From positions 1-5,670 of the forward strand of contig JANXSB010000656.1 of the NCBI GenBank assembly GCA_025352865.1: a stretch of DNA of 5,670 nucleotides. The letters are read 5' to 3'. Source of the stretch: Chthoniobacter sp. GTDB taxonomy: Bacteria > Verrucomicrobiota > Verrucomicrobiia > Chthoniobacterales > Chthoniobacteraceae. Each line of letters starts with the position of its first letter. The stretch's first letter is position 1. The notes below the pieces were generated by a model. It did not search any database. It was not told the DNA's origin and saw only the letters and a program-made list of their open reading frames with translations. The translations under genes and the position numbers were made by a program. Shown here one piece after another: positions 1-5,670 of this stretch.

Positions 1-1973
1 TCGGCATCGGCCTCATCGGCCTGACGCGCGACGAAACCATCGTCTCCGACTCGTCGCATCATCTGCGCGACGACGAGCCGTTCATCACCGCGCTCGGCCT
101 TTTCCGCCACGAGGACGCCGACCACCGCGCGAGCCTCTCGACCATCGCGCCCGTGCTCACCGGCTGGCACAAGCTGCGCGTGCGCGGCTACAGCTTTGCC
201 TGGGATGGAAAGCAAGTCGTGCAGACCGAGCGGCACGGCGCGCTCGGCTGGGGCGTGCATTCCAAGGGCGAGCACTACGGCACCGTCGATCTCCCGCCGA
301 ACGCCGCGGAGGAGCGCGAAGTCACCGCCTGGCTCGAACGCGGCGGCGGCCTGACGCACGGCACAGACGACAATCTCCGCATCATCGCGGCGTCGTGTGA
401 AAACTTCCGCGACTTCGCGAATGGCAAAAACAAGGACGTGCCGGGGCCGATGTCGCCCGCGCCGGGCGTGGCGATCGAGTGGCTGGAAATCGAGGGGCCG
501 ATCCACGACCAATGGCCGCCGGCCAGCCACCACGCTTTGTTTGGCGACCTCGCGGTGAAGGAATGGACGCCCGCCAGCGGCGTCCCGAAGCCCGCGCAGC
601 AGACGTGGCCGCGCGGCAATCCGTTCGCGTTTCCGAAAAATCCCTACGGCGAGCACGGCGAGAAACGGCCGGTCGTTTACGTGGAATCGAACGCGCCGGA
701 AAAAGATGCCGAACGGCTGCTGCGCACGTTTTTACGCCGCGCCTTTCGGCGACCGGTTGCGGCGGAGGAAGTCGCGCGTTTCACCGCAAAAGTCGCGCAA
801 CGCCTCGCGGATGGCGCGGCCTTCCAAGACGCGATGATCGCCGTTTATCGCGAAGTGCTCACCTCGCCTGACTTCCTGCTTTTGCAGGAAAAGCCCGGCC
901 CGCTCGACGATCACGCACTCGCCGCGCGGCTCTCCTACTTCCTCTGGAGCACGCTGCCGGATGAAACGCTCGGCGCGCTCGTCGACCATCACGAGCTCGC
1001 GAAACCCGGCGTCCTGCACGCGCAAATCGAGCGAATGCTCAACGATCCCCGCGCCGCGCGCTTCACGGAAAGCTTCCTCGGCCAGTGGCTCAACCTGCGC
1101 GAAATCGGCGCGACGCAGCCGGACAAAAAGCTCTATCCCGAGTTCATGCCCTGGCTGCAGGAGGCCATGCTGCTGGAAGCCCACGCGACCTTTTCCGAGC
1201 TGCTCCAGCGCGACCTCGGCATCACCCATCTCGTGCAGTCCGACTTCGCGATGATCAACGAGCCTCTGGCCCAACTTTACGGAATCGAGGGCGTGCGCGG
1301 CTGGGATTTGCGCCGCGTCGCGCTGCCGCCCGGCAGCCATCGCGGCGGCTTTCTCACGATGGCCGCGGTGCTGAAAACCACGGCGAACGGCACCACCACT
1401 TCGCCGGTGAAACGCGGCGCTTTCGTCATGGATAAACTGCTCGGCATCGTCCCGACTCCGCCGCCGCCCGGCACCGGCGCGATCGAGCCCGACGTGCGCG
1501 GCACGACCACGGTGCGCGAGCAACTCGACCGCCACCGCAACAACGAAACGTGCGCCGCGTGCCACCGGAAAATGGACGGCTACGGCTTCGCGCTCGAGAG
1601 CTTCGATGTCGTCGGCGAATGGCGCGGCCAATACCGCGCGGTCGGCGCCGCGGGCCGCGACGAGGATGCGAAAAAGGTCAACGGCCACCGCATCGAATAC
1701 CACCCCGCGCTCGCCGTGGACCCGAGCGGCGTCATGCCCGATGGCCGTCCCTTCGCCGATGTGGAAGGCCTCCGCGCCCTGCTCGTCGCCGACCCCGAGC
1801 GCCTCGCTTACGCCTTCACCAGCCACCTCGTCACCTACGCCACCGGCGCGGAAATTTCCTTCGCCGACCGCGCCGAAGTCGGGCGCATCGTCACTTCCTC
1901 AAAGCCGGCCAACTACGGTCTCCGCACGCTTCTCGAAGCCGTCGTGCAAAGCCCGCTCTTCCGCTCGAAGTAG
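1..1973 (+). CDS. PSD/PSCyt family protein (DUF1595-DUF1592-DUF1588-DUF1585) with a c-type haem motif, 5' end missing
   Basis: The frame is open from base 3 to the TAG at 1971-1973, giving 656 visible residues, so the true start lies upstream of the window. A GTG at 153 is possible but the coding sense continues before it. Visible order (residue 1 = base 3): residues 1-230 resemble the poorly named, carbohydrate-binding-like stretch that precedes DUF1595 in this family. PSD5/DUF1595 is at about 235-295, with LLRTFLRRAFRRPV and VLTSPDFLLL. PSD4/DUF1592 is at about 302-430, with AARLSYFLWSTLPDE and FLGQWLNL. PSCyt3/DUF1588 is at about 446-541, with GGFLTMAAVLKTTANG, SPVKRG and the haem-attachment motif CAACH (C517, C520, H521). 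PSD2/DUF1585 is at about 577-652, with MPDGRPF and SPLFRSK at the end. Known of the family: large exported planctomycete/verrucomicrobial proteins, often carrying a further N-terminal PSCyt1 cytochrome domain and PSD3/DUF1587, and often encoded next to a DUF1552 gene. The biochemical role is unsettled, with extracytoplasmic electron transfer or polymer breakdown proposed. Any DUF1552 partner would have to lie upstream, because the downstream gene is convergent. Family assignment is firm; function is not. Confidence 0.93.
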   Translation, partial: GIGLIGLTRDETIVSDSSHHLRDDEPFITALGLFRHEDADHRASLSTIAPVLTGWHKLRVRGYSFAWDGKQVVQTERHGALGWGVHSKGEHYGTVDLPPNAAEEREVTAWLERGGGLTHGTDDNLRIIAASCENFRDFANGKNKDVPGPMSPAPGVAIEWLEIEGPIHDQWPPASHHALFGDLAVKEWTPASGVPKPAQQTWPRGNPFAFPKNPYGEHGEKRPVVYVESNAPEKDAERLLRTFLRRAFRRPVAAEEVARFTAKVAQRLADGAAFQDAMIAVYREVLTSPDFLLLQEKPGPLDDHALAARLSYFLWSTLPDETLGALVDHHELAKPGVLHAQIERMLNDPRAARFTESFLGQWLNLREIGATQPDKKLYPEFMPWLQEAMLLEAHATFSELLQRDLGITHLVQSDFAMINEPLAQLYGIEGVRGWDLRRVALPPGSHRGGFLTMAAVLKTTANGTTTSPVKRGAFVMDKLLGIVPTPPPPGTGAIEPDVRGTTTVREQLDRHRNNETCAACHRKMDGYGFALESFDVVGEWRGQYRAVGAAGRDEDAKKVNGHRIEYHPALAVDPSGVMPDGRPFADVEGLRALLVADPERLAYAFTSHLVTYATGAEISFADRAEVGRIVTSSKPANYGLRTLLEAVVQSPLFRSK

Positions 1974-2009
1974 CCGCTGAGTTCTGCTTTTTGGTTGTCG
2001 TTGCGGTGG
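1974..2009. other. Convergent spacer between the PSD/PSCyt gene and the SGNH hydrolase gene
   Basis: These 36 bases separate two stop codons that face each other, TAG on the + strand and TGA on the - strand. A T-run (CTTTTTGG, about 1987-1994) is present, but I could not build a convincing GC-rich hairpin before it. I therefore do not call an intrinsic terminator for either gene. With so little room, the two transcripts probably overlap at their 3' ends unless termination is Rho-dependent. Confidence 0.7.
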
Positions 2010-3458
2010 TCAGGGCGCGGAGGTCTGGGTTCGGAAATTCTGCGGCGGATCTCCTGCGGTCAGTGCCGGGCGATAGACGCGCAGCGCGGCGACGGTCTCC
2101 GCGCCGCCTGCGATTTCCAGCGTGTGCTTCGTGTTCGTGAGTCCCTGCGCGAGGGTGACGGTGGTTTCGATGGCTGCGTCTTTCACGCCCGGTGAGATGA
2201 ACTCATCCACGAAGTGCGGCTCGACGCTCCACTTCACGGTGAAGCTCTCGGGCACTGGCTTGAGGCCCGCGAGAACACTGAGTGCGAACTCCACATTCCA
2301 ATCCTCGGGCGTGATGGCGATGCGACCCGACTTCGAGACAAAGCGCGCGTCGCTGCGGCCTTCGCCATCCGCCCCGGTTTTCGATCCAGTGAGGGTGAAA
2401 GTGAAGAGCTTCTCAGTCGCGGAATCGCGATGCACTTCCATCGTCCAATCCTCGATGAGCAGCGGCTTTTCCGAACCAATGGGCGCGATGGGCGGCCATT
2501 TACCACCGGGCTTCGGGAGCGCGCGCGTGAAGCCGTAAAGCTCGGGAAACTCCGACGGCTTGCGCCCGTCAATCGTCACCGCGGCGGGCGCGGCGCTGCC
2601 CGCTTTGCACACCACGTCCACGCGGTTGCCCTCGAATTCCACGCGCAGCTTTCCATTTTCAAAGCGCGCGTCTTTTCCCACCACGAGCGTCTTCACCCAC
2701 GCCTCGACGGGCGCGGGGTCGAAGCTCGCGTCGCGCCGTAGATATGCCTTCACGCACTCGGCCATGAGGAATTCGCCGTGCGCGTTGAGATGCACCGCGT
2801 CGCGCAGCAGCGCCTTCGGCTCCAGCGCGTGGTCGCCGAGATACTGCTTCCAAATCGCACGCTGATCGCACAGCTCCGCGCCGTATTTTCGCGCGAGCGA
2901 CGGGAGCCAGTTGTGATTCATAAAGGCGTCCCACTTCCCGCTCTGGATGGGCACTTTCGCGGGATCGGTTTCCTCGGTGAGGTCGGCGGGTTTCACGACG
3001 TGGTCGGTCTGCATCAGGATTTCCGCGCACGTCCGCTCGCGCGTGCGGCGAATGATGTCCTCGTATTTGTCGTGCGCGCCATAGACATGAAAAATGAGCA
3101 GGTCCGGCTGGAACGGATACAGGTCCGTCTCCGCCGTCCGCACGAGCATCTGCGACGCGAACCCGCCGAGCGCGCGGTTTTCGATCACGAGATTGGCGCT
3201 GGGAAATCGCGCGCGCAAATCGTCCGCGACGATTTTCCACCAGCCCTGCTCCGTGATGCTCTGCCCGTAAAAAAGCACGCGCACCGTATGGCGATGCTCC
3301 GGCGTGCTCTCCGCGAGCAGCCGCATCGTGCGCTGCACTCCGCGCCCGTAGCTCGCGGTGTCGCCGAGCGATTTCGGCGCTGGGAAATCGGCGGCGCGTG
3401 CGAGGAGCGGCAGGGCCAGGAAGGTCAAAAAGGCGCGGGCGAGTCGTGTCGGTTGCAT
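2010..3458 (-). CDS. Secreted SGNH/GDSL-type hydrolase (putative carbohydrate esterase) with a C-terminal beta-rich region
   Basis: The protein has 482 residues from ATG (3458-3456) to TGA (2012-2010). This start is chosen because it places a signal peptide at the N-terminus: R5 and R8, hydrophobic core 9-19, probable cleavage after ARA (residue 22). The open frame continues up to 3557, but the added 33 residues are Cys/Pro-rich and would bury the signal. SGNH blocks: block I is VLFYGQSITEQGWW with candidate nucleophile S67 (GQS instead of GDS). Block II is ENRALGGFAS with G98/G99. Block III is FHVYGAHDKYED, where H129 sits at the usual Asn. Block V is RDAVHLNAHGE with D220 and H223 (DxxH). 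The hydrolase domain ends near residue 240. Residues 245-482 look beta-rich and I cannot name the fold. Family members hydrolyse ester bonds, often acetyl groups on polysaccharides; the substrate here is unknown. It is divergent from the DUF1080-GH32-like gene, which suggests a shared carbohydrate role. There is no clear Shine-Dalgarno sequence. SGNH fold is confident; the esterase role is inferred. Confidence 0.9.
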   Translation of the reverse strand: MQPTRLARAFLTFLALPLLARAADFPAPKSLGDTASYGRGVQRTMRLLAESTPEHRHTVRVLFYGQSITEQGWWKIVADDLRARFPSANLVIENRALGGFASQMLVRTAETDLYPFQPDLLIFHVYGAHDKYEDIIRRTRERTCAEILMQTDHVVKPADLTEETDPAKVPIQSGKWDAFMNHNWLPSLARKYGAELCDQRAIWKQYLGDHALEPKALLRDAVHLNAHGEFLMAECVKAYLRRDASFDPAPVEAWVKTLVVGKDARFENGKLRVEFEGNRVDVVCKAGSAAPAAVTIDGRKPSEFPELYGFTRALPKPGGKWPPIAPIGSEKPLLIEDWTMEVHRDSATEKLFTFTLTGSKTGADGEGRSDARFVSKSGRIAITPEDWNVEFALSVLAGLKPVPESFTVKWSVEPHFVDEFISPGVKDAAIETTVTLAQGLTNTKHTLEIAGGAETVAALRVYRPALTAGDPPQNFRTQTSAP

Positions 3459-3479
3459 TGAGCGGATGAAGGTGGGTGG

Positions 3480-3507
3480 AAGATAAGATGAAGCCAAGGA
3501 CGGACAA
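3480..3507 (-). promoter_or_regulatory. Possible sigma70-like promoter for the SGNH hydrolase gene
   Basis: Read on the minus strand, TTGTCC (3507-3502) and TATCTT (3485-3480) are separated by 16 bases. They partly match the -35 TTGACA and -10 TATAAT consensus. The -10 element ends 21 bases before the ATG, so the leader would be about 15 bases, in keeping with the absence of a ribosome binding site. This is a pattern match only. Promoter consensus in this phylum is less well defined, so confidence is low. Confidence 0.25.
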
Positions 3508-3559
3508 GGACAGCCGCACGAGCAGCAGTGCGTCGGGGTGGAAAATCGTGCTCCCATTT

Positions 3560-3572
3560 CGCCCGCCGGGCG
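3560..3572. repeat. Short GC-rich inverted repeat before the DUF1080-GH32-like gene
   Basis: CGCCCG and CGGGCG flank a single central C, forming a near-perfect 13-base palindrome 14 bases before the ATG at 3587. As RNA it could form a five-pair stem with a GCC loop, just before a weak AAGG (3575-3578) that might serve as a ribosome binding site. It could be an operator half-site or a leader hairpin, but repeats this short arise by chance in GC-rich DNA. Confidence 0.25.
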
Positions 3573-3586
3573 GCAAGGCTCGCTCC

Positions 3587-5670
3587 ATGCGCCTCGCCAC
3601 CCTGCTCCCCCTCCTCCTCGCGCTCGCCGCTCATGCGGACGACGCCGGCTTTTCCCCGATCTTCGATGGCAGATCGCTCGATGGCTGGCGCGGTCAAGAC
3701 GCCGCGTTTTGGAGCGTCGAGGATGGCGCGCTCACGGGCACGATCAGCGCGGAGCGGCCTGCGCCGTCAAACCAGTATCTCGTCTGGCAGGGCGGGCTCG
3801 TGGAGGACTTCGAGCTGATGCTGGAGTTCCGCCTCACCGGCTCGGCGACGCCGGAGACGAACAGCGGTTTTCAATTCCGCTCGCGTCGTCTGCCCAATGG
3901 CGATGTGGGCGGATACCAGGTCGATATCAATGCGGGGCAGCCGCCGCGGGCCGCGCTCTACGATGAGTTCGGACGGCATTTTCTCGCGCGCGAGGGCGAG
4001 CGGAGTGTCTTTGACGCGGAGGGAAAAAAGACCGTCGAGAAGTTCGATCTCGAGCCCGGTGCGAGGGATTACAAACTCGACGAGTGGCACGAATATCACC
4101 TCACCGCGGTCGGGCCGAAAATGACGCTGCGGGTGAACGGCCGGCTCATCTCCGAAGTCACGGACAACGACGCGGACAGCGCCGAGGCGCGCGGCGTCCT
4201 CGCGCTGCAACTCCACACGGGGCCGCCAATGAAAATCCAATTTCGCAACGTGCGGCTCAAACGCTCGCCGTCGAAAGCGACGCCGCGCGAGGCGCTCATG
4301 GCCGAGGCGGCGCTGGACTGGCTGCCGGGCGAACGCGCGGATGCGCATCAGCCGATGCTCAAGGCCGTGGGCGAAATCACGCCGGGCATCGTCGTGAATG
4401 GCGAGCGCGTAGCGCGGATGAAGAACGCGTATTTCGACGCGGCGGTGGATTTCAATTCGCCGAAAGCGTGGAACACGAGCGGCGATGCGCTCACCGTTTT
4501 GCTCCGCGCCCGCGTGCCCGATGGCAACTGGACGACCGCGCTTTTCGCCAAGCGCGGCGGTCACGACATCTGCCACTTCAATCTCTTTAGCGTCGATCTC
4601 CCCGAGACGCCCGGCCCGGACATCGGCTTCGAGATTCACACCGACCGCGGCTTTTTCATGGTCGGTTTTCCCGTGTCGAAAATCGACGCGCGGGCGTGGC
4701 ACGATCTCGCTGCGCGCTACGATGGCAAGCGGCTCCAGCTCCTCTGCGATGGCACGGTGATGGCCGAGAAACCCGCGTCCGGCACGCTGACCGCAAACCA
4801 AGAGCCCGTGCTCCTCGGCGCGGAAACCGACAATGGAAAACCCGTGCGTTTTTTCACCGGAGAAATGGCCGAGGCCGCGCTCTGGACGCGCGCGCTCGAC
4901 GATGCGGAACTGGCCGCGGTGCTGCGTCGCGAGGCCATCGTCGCGCTGCCGAAGCCGTGGCGCTCGCCCGTGCAATTCCGCCCGGCGGCGGGCCGGCTCG
5001 CGGACACGATTCCGTTTTTTCACGACGGCGAATATCACATCTTCTACCTGCTCGCCGAGATGGGGAAAGTGCCGTGGGAGCACCTCGTCTCGCGCGACCT
5101 CGTGCATTGGCGCGAGCTGCCGCGCGCGCTCACGAGCGACGGCGCACCCGACAGCACCGATGGCGAAAACATGTTCACCGGCAGCGTGGTCGAGCGCGAC
5201 GGCACCTGGCACATCTTCTACACCGGCGACAACCCGCGCCATCCGGTCAACACCGAGCACATCTGCCACGCCACGAGCCGCGACGGCCTCGCGTGGACGA
5301 AGCACCCCGAGCACACCTTCACCGCCGACGGCACGCATTACGACGCCTCGCGCGCGGACGATTTCCGCGACCCGTTTGTCTTTTGGAACGAGGACGACAA
5401 ACAATGGTGGATGCTTCTCTGCGCACGCGCCGCGGGCGACCGGCGGCCCGTCACCGGCGTCGCCACCTCGCGCGATCTCGTGAAGTGGGAGCAGCAGGCA
5501 CCGCTCTGCGACGGCTACCGCGCCACGCCCGAATGCCCGGATATTTTCCGCATCGGCGCGACCTGGTATCTCATCGTCTCGCCGAGCGAAAACGTGACCA
5601 CCTACCGCTCCGCACCCGCGCTGCGCGGCCCGTGGTCGCCCGCGCCCGGCACGCCGATCGACACGCCGAT
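3587..5670 (+). CDS. Secreted multidomain protein: DUF1080, LamG-like and GH32/GH43-type beta-propeller glycosidase, 3' end missing
   Basis: The frame is open from ATG 3587 through the window end with no stop (694 complete codons), so the gene is truncated here. The ATG gives a signal peptide: R2, hydrophobic core 3-15, probable cleavage after AHA at residue 17. A weak AAGG lies 8 bases before it. Residues 22-227 are a DUF1080 (3-keto-disaccharide hydrolase-like, jelly-roll) domain, shown by IFDGRSLDGW, NSGFQFRS, GGYQVDIN, DEWHEYHL and IQFRNVRLK. Residues 282-449 resemble a LamG/concanavalin-like domain (WHDLAARYDGKRLQLLCDG, LWTRALDDAEL). From about 462 a GH32/GH43-type five-bladed propeller begins. 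D473 in ADTIPFFHDG is the candidate nucleophile, D595 in FRDPFVF matches the RDP transition-state aspartate, and E649 in PECPDIF matches the EC acid/base motif. WEHLVSRDLVHWRELPRAL (about 497-515) closely follows the GH32 blade pattern. GH32 enzymes cleave fructosides, but the nucleophile loop is not the usual WMNDPNG, so the substrate is open. The domain calls are solid; the overall activity is inferred. Confidence 0.92.
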   Translation, partial: MRLATLLPLLLALAAHADDAGFSPIFDGRSLDGWRGQDAAFWSVEDGALTGTISAERPAPSNQYLVWQGGLVEDFELMLEFRLTGSATPETNSGFQFRSRRLPNGDVGGYQVDINAGQPPRAALYDEFGRHFLAREGERSVFDAEGKKTVEKFDLEPGARDYKLDEWHEYHLTAVGPKMTLRVNGRLISEVTDNDADSAEARGVLALQLHTGPPMKIQFRNVRLKRSPSKATPREALMAEAALDWLPGERADAHQPMLKAVGEITPGIVVNGERVARMKNAYFDAAVDFNSPKAWNTSGDALTVLLRARVPDGNWTTALFAKRGGHDICHFNLFSVDLPETPGPDIGFEIHTDRGFFMVGFPVSKIDARAWHDLAARYDGKRLQLLCDGTVMAEKPASGTLTANQEPVLLGAETDNGKPVRFFTGEMAEAALWTRALDDAELAAVLRREAIVALPKPWRSPVQFRPAAGRLADTIPFFHDGEYHIFYLLAEMGKVPWEHLVSRDLVHWRELPRALTSDGAPDSTDGENMFTGSVVERDGTWHIFYTGDNPRHPVNTEHICHATSRDGLAWTKHPEHTFTADGTHYDASRADDFRDPFVFWNEDDKQWWMLLCARAAGDRRPVTGVATSRDLVKWEQQAPLCDGYRATPECPDIFRIGATWYLIVSPSENVTTYRSAPALRGPWSPAPGTPIDTP

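Larger units (their letters stand above)
3459..3586. other. Divergent intergenic regulatory region
   Basis: These 128 bases lie between the start codons of two divergently transcribed genes, so promoters for both, and any shared operator, should be here or just inside the genes. I see one plausible promoter on the - strand and a small GC-rich inverted repeat near the + gene start. I found no convincing -35/-10 pair for the + gene and no clear repeated operator. Short A/G-rich repeats (AAGGAC at 3496-3501 and again at 3506-3511) are visible, but their meaning is unknown. Confidence 0.6.

Noticed and set aside
153..155. GTG at 153 as the start of the PSD/PSCyt gene
   Set aside because: The same frame is open back to base 3 with protein-like sequence (DEPFITALGLFRHEDADHRA), so the gene continues upstream of the window.
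732..1826. A minus-strand open frame (364 codons) opposite the PSD/PSCyt gene
   Set aside because: It has no recognisable domain and lies wholly inside a plus-strand frame with PSD5, PSD4, PSCyt3 and PSD2 signatures. It is a shadow of GC-rich codon use.
1974..1995. Intrinsic terminator ending in the CTTTTT run
   Set aside because: There is no stable GC-rich stem directly before the T-run; only two or three base pairs can be formed.
2778..3461. A plus-strand open frame (227 codons) opposite the SGNH hydrolase
   Set aside because: The translation is Arg-rich and has no motif. The minus strand here carries the signal peptide and SGNH blocks.
3459..3557. A 33-residue N-terminal extension of the SGNH hydrolase from an ATG at 3557
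   Set aside because: The added residues are Cys/Pro/Ser-rich, look non-coding and would place the signal peptide internally. The ATG at 3458 gives a classical signal peptide at the N-terminus.
2659..3600. A minus-strand open frame (313 codons) in another frame over the SGNH hydrolase start
   Set aside because: It is very Arg/Ala-rich, with no domain signature, and overlaps the well-supported hydrolase frame.
3767..5404. A long open frame on the minus strand (545 codons) opposite the DUF1080-GH32-like gene
   Set aside because: Its translation is Arg/Ala/Val/His-rich and low in motif content, as expected from the complement of a GC-rich gene. The plus strand here shows clear DUF1080, LamG-like and GH32 motifs in one frame.
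1..5670. Mobile elements, CRISPR arrays, tRNA or rRNA genes
   Set aside because: I saw no regularly spaced direct repeats, terminal inverted repeats, transposase or integrase motifs, or structured RNA patterns. Almost all of the window is explained by the three coding regions.

Overview
This is a GC-rich window (roughly two-thirds G+C by eye, with G/C-ending codons dominating). It carries three genes for proteins that look exported, and two of them are cut by the window edges. The protein families point to the Planctomycetes-Verrucomicrobia group. The PSD/PSCyt family of gene 1 is expanded almost only there, and proteins with the DUF1080 (3-keto-disaccharide hydrolase-like) domain are also abundant there. 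Neither start I could examine has a full Shine-Dalgarno sequence, which fits but does not prove this placement. I lean slightly towards Verrucomicrobia but cannot decide from sequence alone.

Layout. Bases 1-1973 (+) hold the 3' part of a large PSD5-PSD4-PSCyt3-PSD2 protein (DUF1595/1592/1588/1585) with one CxxCH haem-attachment motif. After a 36-base convergent spacer, bases 2010-3458 (-) encode a complete secreted SGNH/GDSL-type hydrolase with an extra C-terminal beta-rich region. A 128-base divergent intergenic region (3459-3586) holds a possible promoter for that gene. From base 3587 (+) to the window end there is an open, unfinished gene. It encodes a signal peptide, a DUF1080 domain, a LamG/concanavalin-like domain and a GH32/GH43-type five-bladed beta-propeller with all three candidate catalytic acids.

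How they may work together (inference). The SGNH hydrolase and the multidomain glycosidase are divergently transcribed from a short shared region and both look exported. They could act on the same decorated carbohydrate, one removing ester groups and the other cleaving glycosidic bonds. The PSD/PSCyt protein converges on them and belongs to a separate transcription unit. Its family is extracytoplasmic and cytochrome-like, with no settled function.

I see no RNA gene, CRISPR array, insertion sequence, integrase or other mobile-element sign. The most unusual features are the three-part domain architecture of the last gene, its non-canonical nucleophile loop, and a His where SGNH enzymes usually have the block III Asn. 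I do not see evidence for a wholly new biological system.
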